A stretch of 57,168 nucleotides of DNA from Actinomortierella ambigua (GCA_016098155.1 JAAAJB010000177.1:1-57168), one strand, 5' to 3'; shown: positions 36,146 to 49,462, counted from the stretch's first letter. Numbers and translations are program-made. The notes: generated by a model not told the origin, from the sequence alone.

Positions 36146-37388
36146 TTACTTGCGGTACCACTGGTTCTGCGACTTGCCCAAGCAAGTGCCGACGGGGACG
36201 ACAGTGTACTTGTTGTTTAGGAGCCAGTCAATGACCTGGGGACCCAGCTTGGTGGCAGTCTCCTTGTAGGTATCGTGCTGAAGACCAATCCAACCCTTCT
36301 TCTTGGCACTGGACTTCTTCAGGACATCGGTGTACGCCTTGAGACCGGCCTGGACATCCTTGGGGTGCCGCCAGTCGTTCGAGTCAATGTTCCAGTTGAC
36401 GACGGTGTAGCCGTTCTTACCCAGGTAGTTCAGGGCAAGGTCGTTGGTCGAACCATAGGGAGGACGCATGTAGAGGGGACGGTAGCCGATGAGCTTCTTC
36501 AGAGCTTTGTCCACTATTGAAAATCCAAGTGGATATTTTTACCAGCATTGCAAAAAAAAAAAAAATAAATAAAAAAATAAAAAAATAAGGTTAGGAATGC
36601 CCTCAAGATTAAAAACGTTAAAGTAAACCTTCTGCTCCAGGGCCTAGTCCCTTGAAAGAACCAGAGGAGGAAGGAGGAAGAAAGGGAGACAAAAGAGCAC
36701 AGGCAAAAGGCAAAGTGGAGCTGTTGTAGGGTGTGCCGGTATGATACGACACGATACGACACACTTCCATCGACATACAAGTTTCCATCTCCACTTTGAT
36801 CTGGGACTCGCTGAGCTTGGCAAGGTCCTGGTGGGACCAGGTATGGCTGCATGTATAATGAAACAAGAAAGGGGTGGCAAAGGTTAACATTCGTTCTTGA
36901 AACATATACTCTGCTGGACTTGCAAAAATAATAATAATAAAATAAAATAAAAAAAACGCCGCTTCCTGCCTTCCCCTCCAGGGAGGCGCCACTCCTCTTA
37001 CAACAACAAAACAAAACGTCGTCTTTTACCTGGCAATCTGGTGACCGGCCTTGTAGGCACGCACCACGGCATCCTTCTTGTAGCCCTTGTCAATGCGACT
37101 ACCATTGTCACCGTTGACAAAGAAGGTGACCTTGACCTTCTTCTTGTCAAGGTAGTTAAGGAGTGTGGAGGTGTAGGCTGAGGGACCGTCGTCAAAGGTG
37201 ACGGCAACCTGGCCGGGGACCTTGCAGGCGGTGACGATCGAAGCAGCAGCGCGCTTCTCGAGGTGCGAAAGGGTAGCATCCTCAGCAATCAAATCGTGGA
37301 CGCCAGGGGCAGGGTTGGCCGAGGCCAGGAGGGTGGAGGAGGAGAGAAGGACGACAGCCGAAGCGACCTTGAGGAAGTTGAACAACAT
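36146..37388 (-). CDS. Secreted polysaccharide (chitin) deacetylase 2
   Basis: Three exons on the complement: 37030..37388, 36779..36846, 36146..36513, giving 264 aa. It has a signal peptide (about 1-25), a propeptide ending at Lys45-Arg46, then the NodB domain: TFDDGP (64-69), HTWSH (121-125), RPPYG, NIDSNDW and GLQHD. The enzyme should be secreted and deacetylate chitin-type polymers. The intron 36847-37029 falls inside the metal-binding SH.WSH motif at the same position as in copy 3. The second intron (36514-36778) is shared by all three copies. A TATA box lies 225 bp upstream. Of the two other copies it seems closer to copy 1 in the exon around NWNIDSNDWRHP. Confidence 0.95.
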
Positions 37389-37612
37389 GGTGATGGTTTG
37401 TGTGTGTGTGTGTGTGTGGTCGAGAGGAAGTGAGATTGAAAGGTCAAAGAGAGAAGAGGATAGATGGAAGTGAGGATGTCCTAGTTTCTGTTGGCGAAGA
37501 AAAAAAAGGACAAAGATGAGGCAGGAGGCAAGTTACAAGGCTTTAGAGCTAGTGTGTGGGCAGGCTGGTCAGAGCAAGGGGGGAGCGAGGTTTACAAGGA
37601 GGCGACCGACTG

Positions 37613-37623
37613 CCTTTTATATA
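37613..37623 (-). promoter_or_regulatory. TATA box of deacetylase 2
   Basis: TATATAAAAGG on the minus strand, 225 bp upstream of the start codon; a strong TATA match. Confidence 0.6.
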
Positions 37624-39287
37624 CCCAACAGGAAGTAGCTATTACGGTGAGAAGGATGTTCCGATAAGCTGGCGCTCTTTGATGTGTGCCCTAACTCTCT
37701 CCACCCCGCCTCCTTACCCACCAGACCCCTCGACATAAACATCTACTTACTTGGGGTACTGCTGTACGTATTCCTCGTAGCCACCAGGTCAGTGAGCTGG
37801 TCGGTGTGGTCGGGGTAAAAAGAAAGAGCATTCGAGGTACAGTACACTTTACACACTTGTGTCACCACTCTGTTGTTCTAGGTCTAACAACAACAATACC
37901 TGGGGTCGACTCTCTGAAATAGATCATGGTAACATAGACGTCTTGCTAGTCTAGCCATGGTTGTCTTTCACGGACCTCAAGCGTGGCTCTTTTGTTTGTT
38001 CTGGAATTTCTGTCCACTTAAACCTCGCCCGCGGACTGCCCTTCACCTTTTGCTGCGCGTATCCATGGGTTCGAGCAGGGGTGGTCTCGCCCCACTGCAG
38101 TGCCAGTCCAAACACGCAGATTTCAGCCGTGCGCGCGCCAAAACAAATGCAGGCTCACAACCAACAACGTATCCACCCCATGCACAACAACACATGGAGA
38201 TGTTTTGCTATTTTAAGTGCAGTGGTGTGAGCCTTGACTCCGTAATTTTTTTTTATCATCTATAGCCGACCATGGTCGACGACAAGTGTAGGATCGAGAA
38301 CGTCCCCTCGTTTTCTTGTTTATTTATTCTCTCACTCCCTCCTTTCCTTCGATTCCATGCTAAACAAGAAATTGTGCATTCATACGCACAACCGGTCTGT
38401 TGATCGACCTGAGGGAGGAGGTTTCTTTGCCGCAAGATAACAACCCTTTCAATTCGGGTCATTCGCCGCAAAAGTGCGTGCGTCTTGGGTGCCTGGGGGG
38501 GGGTGTTGGGTGATACCTCGCCGTCCTCTTTCAAATTCAGGCAAAGCGAGCCAGACACAAGGCCGATAGAAATTTTATTTCCCGAGTCCTGTAACAGTAC
38601 GTATTTGGGAGTTGACTTCTATCCCAACACTGAGACACCCACCTCTTTCCCCGACTCCTGGGTCGTATGACCTCACCGGCATCGCTCACTGAAAAAAAAA
38701 AGATAAAAAAGGTGTCGGGCTTGAGGGCGATGTATTGTTGTTGTCCATCGTCTCTCGATGAATTTTGGTTTCGCCCAAATTACCAGGGGTCGATCTAAGG
38801 CGGTAGGCTGAACAGGGCGTAAATTCAGGTTGTTTTTCACGACTGAACAACCCCCCCCCCTGGTAGGGAACAAACGTTAACCTGGCCTCTTTTCTTAAAA
38901 AAGAAGCAAGAGAGAGAGAGAGTGAGGTTGAGAGCGAGAGGAGTGAAGCGACTGACAAATATACAGAACCAAAAGACATGAAAAGGGTTGCCCTCCCATT
39001 GCAGTTATGAATAAGGACAGTCTATTCCAACCCCTTGGCAAAACAGTTGCCACTCACACTCGTGTTGCTCATACCAGGGCTGTTATATTGAGCACTCGAA
39101 GCGAAGGAACCAATAGGACAACACGAATTATTATCAACTTTGTTTGCTACGGAATGATGATACAAGCAGAGTTTAATCAAAGGAGGTCGAGCATTATTTG
39201 TTTGTTCACTGACACGCAATTCCCTCCCCCCCCCTCCCCTTCCTCCAAATGTTGGTGGTGAGAGAGAGAGAGAAAGGTAACACTAAA
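37624..39287. other. Intergenic between deacetylase genes 2 and 3
   Basis: About 1.7 kb with no supported gene. It holds the distal promoter of copy 2 and the 3' flank of copy 3. Short ORFs show no family features. Confidence 0.6.
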
Positions 39288-40382
39288 TTACTGACGGTAC
39301 CAGCCAGTAGTGTCACCAAGGCAAGTACCAACAGGGACGACGCTGAATCCTTTGCTGAGGATATAGTTAATGGCTAGCTTGCCTAGGACGCGCGCGGTGC
39401 CTTCCTCTGCGTCATGCTGCAGACTGATAAATGTCTTACTTTTAGCGCCGACCTGACGGAGGGCTGTATCGTACGCCTGCATGCTCGCCGCATAGTCGGT
39501 CGGGTGCCTCCAGTCATTGGTGTCGACGTTCCAATTGACGACAATGTAGCCATGATCGCCAAGCCACTGCAAGGCGGCGCTGTTCGTGTTGCCGTATGGA
39601 GGCCTCATATAGACTGGGCGTACGTTGATGAGCTGTTGCAAGGTATCATCCACTATACATTACGATAAGATAAGAAAGTAGGAATATGAACAATGAATGA
39701 GAATAAGAATGAGTCGCTCTTCTTTACTTTTTTCTCCTTTTATTTTTGGAGTTGAAAGAAAAAAAAGGCATAGTTGTTCATGAAGTGAAAACCTAAACTT
39801 ACACATCGTCATTTGACTTGCAATGTCGACACCAGGGGCGGAGAGATCGGCATGCGCCCAGGTATGGCTAGGAAAAGTGGTGAACGCGAAAAATCGATAC
39901 TTTATACATTAGCATTCTCAAGCTGAAATGACAGTTTTCATGAATAAAAAAAATAATGGCCCTCCCTATCATAATGGCAACCATGTTGGGCCGACGAAAA
40001 AAAAAAAAAAAAAGGGGGGGTGGGGTGGGACCAACCTTGCGATTTGGTGGCCTTCGGCATGGGCGCGCTGGACAATTGGCGCAATTTCTGGGTCTGTAAT
40101 GAGGTATGAGTTCAATCCATTGACAAAGAAGGTGACCTTGATGCCCTTTTGCTTCAAAAAGTCGAGCAGATCCGCCGTAGCAGGGCTGGGGCCATCATCG
40201 AATGTCACTGCAAAGGTGTTGGGTTGTGTACAGGCGCGGACGATGGTGGCTGCCGAGCGCTTATTGATGTTTGCAAGTGTCTCCCTGACTTCAGAGTTGG
40301 GCGTTGGAACGGGTGCTGCTAGAGCTGTGCTGCAGAGACTAATCGCCACAGCCAATAGTGTTGCTGTAAAGGTTCGAACCAT
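39288..40382 (-). CDS. Secreted polysaccharide (chitin) deacetylase 3
   Basis: Three exons on the complement: 40036..40382, 39803..39867, 39288..39652, giving 258 aa. Signal peptide about 1-22; propeptide ending at Lys41-Arg42. NodB motifs: TFDDGP (60-65), HTWAH, RPPYG, NVDTNDW and SLQHD. The first intron has a GTTGGT donor, weaker than usual, but the frame and motif continuity (GHQIA then SHTWAH) support it. It appears the most diverged copy: its last motif region reads HDAEEG where the others read HDTY. It probably acts on chitin or related cell-wall glycans outside the cell. Confidence 0.92.
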
Positions 40383-41931
40383 ATTGGATGTTTGTTTGCT
40401 ACTGACTCTTGATAGTCGTGTTGATTGCGATGAGAGTGTGGGTGAGTCTGGCGTTGAAGGGCGCGAATATTCTACAGGATGAAGAGAGGCGGTGGGTGCC
40501 TGGAGAGATTGTGGGGGATGGTGGGATGAAAATTGGTTGTGGGTTTGTGGGCGCCTCTGCGATATTTAAATGGAAATGTGTGTGTGAGAGAGACCCAGCG
40601 CCAGCAATGGCAGCATGGTGCTAGAAAAAGAACAGGAGAGGCGCGTGCAGACATACACAAACATGACAAGGCAAGGATCACAAAGCTTCAGGCAGGAGGA
40701 TACAAAGGATCCAGAGGAGCGAATGGAAGCACATGAAGGGTGGTGCTGGCAATCCTCTTAGAGACGGCAGGTGCTTCTTAGTGCAACTGGTACGAAGGTT
40801 CCACCTCGGCCAAAGTTCAGGACAAAATGCCTCTTTGAATTGGGTGCAAGGAGTGAGTCGTGTCCAGCAATGTACACTATCGGCATTTTGGCACATTAAT
40901 CGATTTTGGGACTCTTGTTTTTTTTTTGTGTGGTTCGTTCATACCACAGAACAGCGAGCGGAAAACAACAATAAACAACGAGCATGGAAGAGGCAGAGTA
41001 GGAGAGAGAGAGAGAGAAGAACCAGGAAGGCCATCTGCCCAAGGAGACAGAGAGGGAGAGAGAGCGAGAGAAAGAGAGACAGAACGAAGGAGATACCCAA
41101 AATTCAAGGAGACAGGAGATAGGAGGGAGTTGGAGGCAGTTATTGTTCTGTAGTCGCGTTGTGGCGATGGTTCTTTTCGTGTCCTCCCCCCTCCCCCCTT
41201 CTTGGGTGAAAAAGAGGGCACATCCAGGACTGCATGTTTGTTGCACAAGGCCCCAGCCCTCCTCCCCCCCTGAGCCCAGGTGCCACATCCTCGCTTCGCA
41301 AATGCACCAACACTTGTCCTCCTCCCCGCAAAAACTCTTGGATTCGTCTTTTATCCACGGCTGCGCGCGTTAGGGGTGTCTGTGATTGCTGTCGCCTTAC
41401 ATCCTCTCATTCCCGTATGTCTTTGTTCTCTAAGCCGGCGTCAGTAGTGAACTCACCGATATTCGCGGGCACTATTTCGTTTCGTGGACTTGCTAACGGC
41501 TGGCTGTTGAAATTTCATCAAACCATTCTTTCCCTTACTTCAAGATTTGTTCGCGATGCTTCTAAAAGTGCCTCTGACTCGCACAGATCTAACTAGACGC
41601 CTCCCACCCTTTGTGCTTGCGCCCCCTTTTCCTGCCCTTCCCACCCGCACCCCCTTTGTTGCACCTGCAACAATCTCCCTAGAAAAAGAGTGACGTCTGG
41701 CAAAGAGACAAAGGGGAAACACGAAGAGCAGCACATTCTGCACATCAATGATTATTATGACCATCCTATTCTCCCGTAGATGCTTAAACTGAAGGAGAAG
41801 ACAGTCAACCATAAAAACCAGACTAGTCTATTGCACCTTGCTGCATGTTGTTTCGACGCGCTTTATGGGGGATATGTACAGTTCTGAACAGCAGAGTTGT
41901 AAAAAGAGTAACTAAAAAAGATGTGATGCTA
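40383..41931. other. Intergenic: deacetylase 3 promoter and TPI 3' flank
   Basis: About 1.5 kb, AG-rich around 41000-41090. A weak TATA-like TTTAAATA lies on the minus strand at about 40562-40570, some 180 bp upstream of deacetylase 3. No gene is supported. Confidence 0.55.
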
Positions 41932-43203
<1,272 letters not shown>

Positions 43204-43433
43204 GGTTGAAATGTGTTGGGGGAGTGTTGGTGGGGAAGAATGAGAGAGGAATGATTTTCGTTGCAACGGCGGGGCACCTTTTTGCCACGACTCTTTTATC
43301 AGTGTTGGGCGGGGGACGCGATGTTCCAGATCGGACAGCAGTCACTTTTGCGATCCGACACGATCGGGCCACTGCTCTTTTTGGCACTGCAACAGTCCTA
43401 AACACCTTTCCCCCTTCGTGCTTTCAAACAACA
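43204..43433. promoter_or_regulatory. Bidirectional promoter TPI1 / F-box gene
   Basis: Only 230 bp separate the divergent start codons. A TATA-like element is not obvious. The minus-strand side has a CA-rich leader just before the TPI ATG. Confidence 0.55.
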
Positions 43434-45860
43434 ATGGACCAACAAGCTGCCTTGAACTGTCGCGCATCTCGAACAATGAGCTCCATCGGACCGAAAGCAC
43501 CTTCCACTGATCGAGCCAGGACCATCTCTCGCGTACAAACACCACCACCTACTCTTGTCAGTCAACCGGGGAAAAAAAGCTCAGCAAGGACCGCTCTCAA
43601 GTCAGGACCAACAACAGCAACAACAACAGGATCCCCAACGTTATCACCTTCGGTGGCAGGAACGGTCACCAACGAGTCCTTATCTCTCACAGATCTTGTC
43701 CAACAGGCGCGGGCATTTTATGGTTCCAAGGATTATGTGCCTGCCATTCGGTTGCTCAACAGGGCGTTGGCTCTTTCGCCAGACGAGATCAGTCTCTTGG
43801 ATACACGCGCTGCCTGTTACGAGAAACTTCAAAAGTTTGATACTGCATTGACGCTTGCAAAGGCTATGATTCAGCTCCATGCCCAGAATCCAAAGGTACG
43901 CTAGCATGACTGAGGAGCGTGTGGATTGGATTGGATAGATCCTCGAAGGGCAGCTGATTCACCTATCATTCACATGTATTTGTTGTCATTGACGAATCTT
44001 TCGGTAGGGATACTTGCGTGCGGCCAGAGTCCTTCGAATGCAGAAGCGTTATGCCACAGCGTGCAGGATTTACAAAGCAGGAATTGAGCGATCAGACAAG
44101 CACAGCAAAGACTACAGTGTATGATGAAGGAGAGAGGGGTGAAGAGTCTGTGCATGTCTCGGTCTACAGGACAATTGTACACAATGTGGCTAACACTTCA
44201 ATCAACTCTCCAAAACAATAGTCACTGACCCTTTTGTTACAGGATCTAGAACTTGTCATGAAGGTATGCTTGTTAATACTGGATGACGCGCCTTTTGTTG
44301 CCTGGATGCCTGGAGTATTGGAACTCTCACTCAACCGTCTAACATTGTTCATGTATATTACCCTAGAATGAGGCACGGATTCTGGACCCTTTTGTTCTAC
44401 TGCCACTGGAGCTCATCCTAAACATTTTTGAAATGGTGCCTTTCGAAAAGAGATGTGTCTGCACTCGAGTCTCCAAGAAGTGGCGATCAACTCTTACTGG
44501 TGTTTCAAAGCTATGGGCGGATCTAGACTTTACATTCCCGCGACCTCCACCAGCACAGCACAGCTTGTACATCCCCATGGAGCCAGACCAGCGAACGAAC
44601 GCCAGAGTTGACAACTTTACTGTACTTGCCACTGCCAAGCACTTCTCCCCCAAGCGTCTTGTCCTCGGCACCAATCAGAATATCACCAAGGGCCTCTTTT
44701 CCGGCCTGGTCAAGCTTCGACGGACAAGGGCACTAGAGCAGCTCTCCCTGCGACAGAACTATAAGGTGTCCGATGCTGAACTTTCATTGTTATGGTTGTC
44801 GACACCGGTGCTACGGAGACTCGACTTGTCCGATGTTTATGGAGTGACGGATGACGTGGCCATGGCGCTTTTGGAGCGCTGTCGGCAACTGGAGGAGCTC
44901 GACCTTTCCGAGTGCCGTGTCACACAGGGCGTATTTATAAAGTCGGTGGCCAAGGGAGGGCCCATGTCGACACTCCGCAAGCTTGCGATTGGCCAGGTGG
45001 TACAGGGCTATTCTCGAGCAGGTATCGAGGCCATTGTGGGCATGTTCCCCAACTTGACGGTGCTCGATTTTCGGTCTCTTCGCGTGGATGATGTTAGTGC
45101 GCTTGATGCGCTGTGGCGACTGTCCAACGTCCAACAAATGTACTTGGAGTCGGTAGGGTGTTTGAACGAAGAGTCGGTGCCGAGAGCCTTTACGCTGTGG
45201 ATGCGTGGCATGCAACAGCTGCAATGCTTTCAGTTTCGACTGTGCAAGGGATTGTCGGGTAGCATGGCCAAAATGCTTGTCCGGCCATCGTTGATTTCGC
45301 CCGCGTATACGTCGGCGCTGATCCCCCCGGCCGTTGCTTCGGATCCTCAGTGGCAACTTCTTCCCGAGCTTGACTTAGGCCTTGGTGGTGGTGGCGGCGG
45401 CGGCGGGTGGGCCTCGTCCTTGCGGATGCTCGATCTATCGTTTTCACCTTTCCTGGAGATGGATGGATGGGTGGATGATAGCGACGCGTTTCCGGTGCTG
45501 CCCAATCTGCATACGCTGATCCTTAATGCCTGTGGCAGCGTCAACGAGCAAGATGTGTGTCGGTTACTCGCCAACTCTGGTGAAAAGCTCTGCCGGTTCG
45601 AGTTTAGTCGGAACGAGGCTACCTCCAACCAAGTCTTGTACAGTCTGCGGGACTATTGCCCCATGATCCAGTATGTCAATGTGGGCTGGTCTCGCAAGGT
45701 GACAGGAATGGGGGTCATGGCACTCGTTAACTGCCGAGGACAGGAGCTCGAGTATCTCTGTCTGGATGGGTGCCAAAACGTTGGGGCGGATGCAGTCGAT
45801 CGTGCTCGATATGTTCTTGGTCAGGCGCATCGAGTATCGTTCGTTTTTGCTCGAAAATGA
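43434..45860 (+). CDS. TPR / F-box / LRR protein, Dia2-Pof3 type
   Basis: Four exons: 43434..43895, 44008..44118, 44243..44263 (21 nt, DLELVMK), 44367..45860, giving 695 aa. Domains in order: a Ser/Thr/Pro-rich N-terminus (1-80), TPR repeats (about 84-190; ARAFYGSKDYVPAIRLLNRAL), an F-box (about 208-250; LLPLELILNIFEMVP...CTRVSKKWR) and leucine-rich repeats (about 280-690; LRRLDLSDVYGVTD, LEELDLSECRVT), with a Gly-rich insert in the middle. This order is that of budding-yeast Dia2 and fission-yeast Pof3, substrate receptors of SCF ubiquitin ligases linked to replication and genome stability. The assignment rests on architecture. The ATG follows the CT-rich leader; the frame is open upstream into the TPI promoter, so an earlier start is not strictly excluded. 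Confidence 0.87.
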
Positions 45861-46321
45861 TGGAATAAAATGAGGGAGTGGCGCCCATTCGACTGCGAAG
45901 GAGGTAAAAGGGTGACTATTGAGGGGTGCCGAAAACCTTGTGGCGTAGGTGCAGTGTGATGTACCATGATGTGTGTAACCATCAGCTCATCGCGTGCGGC
46001 ATGGCAGGTATCGCTAGATTTATCAAGTCCTCTTTCCTACAACAGGCCGTTTTCTCCTCTTCTGCCACCTTTGGTATCATGAAGACTCATTCCGAGCGTC
46101 TTCGTAACTTCTCACAGGGCAATCAAGTCACCCAATAAACCTCTTCCTTTTGGTGTGTGTGTGGTGGGGTATCTTACACTCGTCGACCGTCAAGGTCCAT
46201 GAACTCAAGATGGTGAAATGGATATGAAATGCGAATTTAATAGGTCTCTGTCGGGTCCCGAGTTACATAATATATAGTACAGTGGATGTTGGCGGACGGC
46301 CGTTGGACAACTTCCTGGTCT
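45861..46321. other. Shared 3' flank of convergent genes
   Basis: 460 bp between the stop codons of the F-box gene (plus) and HEM3 (minus). A 70-codon plus ORF at 45926-46138 shows no conserved feature and is not called. Confidence 0.6.
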
Positions 46322-47738
46322 TTAAACTTCCCAACCCTTGATCTTTTGCTCGTCGTTTGTACCTGTTGGTTGGAGGGAGAGGTGACGGTCTCGCATAACC
46401 TTGGCAAGGATGGTATCGGCTCCCTTGGCCAGCAATTGAGAGGCGATATTCCGGCCAAGGGCCACAGCCTTTTCGACGCTACCGTTGACTTGCGCTTCAG
46501 CTTCCGCTTCTGCCACCTGAACGCCATCCAGAGACGAGACGAGAGCCTTCATCCGCAATTTGCCTACAGTGCCCTCAGGAGCTGCTTCATGTCCTTCGTC
46601 CACAATAAACTCTGTCCAGACACCGATGGGTACCGAGCATCCACCCTCCAGAATCCGCATGACGCTTCGTTCTGCCTCGCATCGCAGACGTGTCGGCAAG
46701 TGGTCCAGGGGTCTCACCAGCTCCAAGATCTCCTTGTCGTCTGCACGGCACTCGACGGCAATCGAGCCCTGGCCGACAGCGTGAAGCATGGTGTTGGAGT
46801 CTAGGCGGGTAGTGATACGATGGTCAAAATGGAGGCGCTGAAGTCCGGCGGCAGCCAGCAACAGACAGGTATATGGGGAATTGGGGTCATCCAGCTTGGC
46901 GAGACGGGTATTCCTGGAAGATAGAGGGAGACAAAGATTGGGCGTATTGCCATCTTGTGGTGAGTACATTGGCGATCGCTTCGCTCTCCACTTCCGATGG
47001 GCTCCTCCGAGACCCTCTTGAACTTTTTTTTTTTTCTTCATATTGATGCCACTTCCAAGAGCACAATTGCCTTCCTTTTTCACCTACACATTGCCGCGCT
47101 AAAGATGAGATGAGGAAGAAAAGCAAACAAAGAAGTAAGAGAAAAAAAAAAAAGAGAGGAGTACTCGCATGTAAGCAGGCCTGGCTGGATCTCTGATCTC
47201 TCTTCTTTTTTTTTCACACACTCTCACACTCTCAGTCATTGACAGAACACTCCAGCTAACACCGTCAACGCTGCCCACGGATGGAACATACCACATCCTT
47301 GACCTCGACACCAGGGCACAAACGACGGATCTGCGAAGCACGGCGGACAGAGCTGGTGCCAATGACATCGCCCTTGCCAAAGCTCCTGATATCCTTGAAC
47401 TCGCCTGGCCGCATCACCAGGACATCGTTGGGTTCCTCACGCTTCAGCATGGCGGCAATAACAAAGCCTGGCTTGATCTGTGTTGGCACATCCTTGAGCG
47501 AGTGGACCAGCAGATCGCATTCCTTGTTCTCCAGTGCTGTCTGCAGTTCACGTGTGAAGAGCGCAGTGGTGCCAATGGACGATAGGGGCTGACCCTGAAT
47601 ATTGTCGCCGGTGGTGGACATCTTGAGCAATGGAAAGTGCTTGTCTGGATTGAGGGCCTGCAATGCCTGTTGCACCTGTACAGTCTGAGCCAGGGCCAGG
47701 GCCGATTTCCGGGTGCCGATCGGAATGTTGTCTTGCAT
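46322..47738 (-). CDS. HEM3: Porphobilinogen deaminase (hydroxymethylbilane synthase)
   Basis: Three exons on the complement: 47292..47738, 47088..47098 (11 nt) and 46322..46913, giving 349 aa. It joins four porphobilinogen molecules to hydroxymethylbilane in haem synthesis, in the cytosol. Motifs: IGTRKSALALAQ (7-18), the active-site Asp in HSLKDVPT (Asp83), GTSSVRRASQ, RGNVNTRL across the splice sites, HAVGQG, and EGGCSVPIG with Cys245, the likely attachment site of the dipyrromethane cofactor. The tiny exon encodes RGN and two bases of the next Val; without it the conserved RGN(V/I)xTRL motif is lost and the frame breaks. Its flanks are good splice sites (CTTTAG before, GTAGGT after). The gene is divergent from NDUFAF5, 320 bp away. 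Confidence 0.96.
47088..47098 (-). other. HEM3: 11-nt microexon of HEM3
   Basis: The exon CGCGGCAATGT is preceded by a pyrimidine-rich tract ending CATCTTTAG and followed by GTAGGTGA. It restores the invariant Arg-Gly-Asn of porphobilinogen deaminases and the frame between the large exons. Confidence 0.92.
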
Positions 47739-48058
47739 GGTGGATGGACGGAGCGAGGAGGTGTGGAGGGATGAGAAGTCGGAAGGAGGGAGGGAAGGAA
47801 GGGACGGAAGGAAGATCGAATGGGGCCTTTCTTGTTGCGCGGTGAAATGACTTTTTTTTTTGTGTGGCTGCTCTCTTTCTTCTTTAGTGGGTTCGGAGAT
47901 CCATGACCGGATCAGTGAACAAGGTTTGAAAGCCAGCCAAAGAGAGGGAGCCGGCAACGATTGCTACCTCCTCTTGTCGTCCCGAAATCACAAACATTTT
48001 CATTCTCCCCCTGCATCAGACAATCACACTACCGCAACAGAACAGGAAAACAAGAATC
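47739..48058. promoter_or_regulatory. Bidirectional promoter HEM3 / NDUFAF5
   Basis: 320 bp between divergent starts of two mitochondria-linked genes (haem synthesis and complex I assembly). No recognised factor site. Confidence 0.5.
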
Positions 48059-49224
48059 ATGGCCACACGACACACAGCAGCGACATTGTGCAGACAGACA
48101 TCAGCCGCTGCCACACGGATAGCAAGGGCGTGGTACTCGTCCGCGGGTACTGCCTCTCCGCGCAGTACCGCTCCCGCACCCTTCCAGGTGTTTGACCGCA
48201 ACGTCAAGCGCATGCAGCGTGATCGGGCAGCGCGCGACGTGGAGACCTCACGCATGGTCGACTATGTCAAGGACGAGGTGGCGTTCCGGGTGGTCGACCG
48301 TCTGCTGGACATCAAGCGTGACTTTAACGAGGTGGTCGAGCTCGGGTCGGGAGCAGGACATATTGCCAAGCACGTTGACACGGACATGATGAAGAAGCTG
48401 ATCATGTGTGACATGTCTGAGACCATGCTGAAGCGGGACCAGGATGTGGAGTACGAGGTCCCGGTGGAGCGGCTGGTGGTGGACGAGGAGCAGCTGCCGT
48501 TTGCAGAAAACAGCTTGGAGGCGGTGGTCAGCAGCCTGTCGATGCACTGGGTCAACGACTTGCCGGGCGCGATGATCCAGATCCAGCGGAGTCTAAAGCC
48601 CGATGGTGTGTTTATTGCTGGGCTTTTCGGAGGCGACACCCTGTTTGAGCTGCGCACATCGCTCCAACTCGCAGAACAGGACCGGGAAGGAGGTATCTCG
48701 CCACGCGTGTCGCCGATGGCCGACAGTCGGGATCTGGGTGCGTTGTTGTCGCGCGCAGGATTCACGCTGACGACCGTGGATGTGGACGAGGTGACGGTCA
48801 ACTACCCGAGCGCGATCGAGTTGATGCAGGACCTGCGGGCCATGGGCGAGAGCAATGCCGTGCTCACCCGGAGGGCGTTCCTCAAGCGCGACACCATGAT
48901 GGCCGCAGCGGCGATTTACCAGGAGATGTACGGCAACCCAGACGGGTCTGTGCCCGCCACGTTCCAGATCCTGTACATGGTGCGTTTCATTTTGTGTGTG
49001 TGTGTGGGGGGGGTTGAGGCAGGCAATGTGGAGAATTGTTCGTGGGCCGGTTGACTCATCATGTCCTCTTCTGTCTTTTTATTTACTCTTTCTCTTTTCT
49101 ACGGCAGATTGGATGGAAGCCTTCGCCTACACAGTTCAAGCCGTTGGAGCGGGGGTCGGCTAAAAAGTCTCTGAAAACACACCTAGAGAAGGGGGAGGAT
49201 GGCACGAGCAACGCAAAAGAATAA
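48059..49224 (+). CDS. NDUFAF5: Complex I assembly factor NDUFAF5 (SAM-dependent enzyme)
   Basis: Two exons, 48059..48979 and 49108..49224, giving 345 aa, the same length as the human protein. The N-terminus is Arg/Ser/Ala-rich without acids, a mitochondrial presequence. FDRNVKRMQRDRAA (about 45-58) is family-typical. The methyltransferase-fold motif I is VVELGSGAGH (92-101), followed by CDMSETML, the LPF segment and SMHWVNDLP. The C-terminus across the intron reads YM then IGWKPSPTQFKPLERGS. In animals it hydroxylates an arginine of the NDUFS7 subunit early in complex I assembly. Its presence implies that this fungus has respiratory complex I. Confidence 0.96.
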
Positions 49225-49462
49225 TGACAGCCCACAGAAGACAGCCAGAGTCGAAACCCTGAGGGAGACATAAACCTTTTTTCTTCGGTGCAGCTTCACC
49301 ATTTCCATTTACAATTCTCTTTTTTTCTCATTTCCCCATTCTCTACTTGCCCTTTCTTTTTTTCACACACACATATACTTCTTTCTGTTTGTCTCTCTCT
49401 CCTCTCTTTTTTGTCTCCTCTCTCGCTCTCTCTCTTTCTCTCTCTCTCTTTCTCTCTCCTCC

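Noticed and set aside
37751..37796. Exon-like 46-nt block on minus with a GTAAGT donor
   Set aside because: It is upstream of the TATA box of deacetylase 2, one frame contains a stop, and no partner exon was found.
45926..46138. 70-codon plus-strand ORF after the F-box gene
   Set aside because: No conservation features; it sits in the shared 3' flank of two convergent genes.
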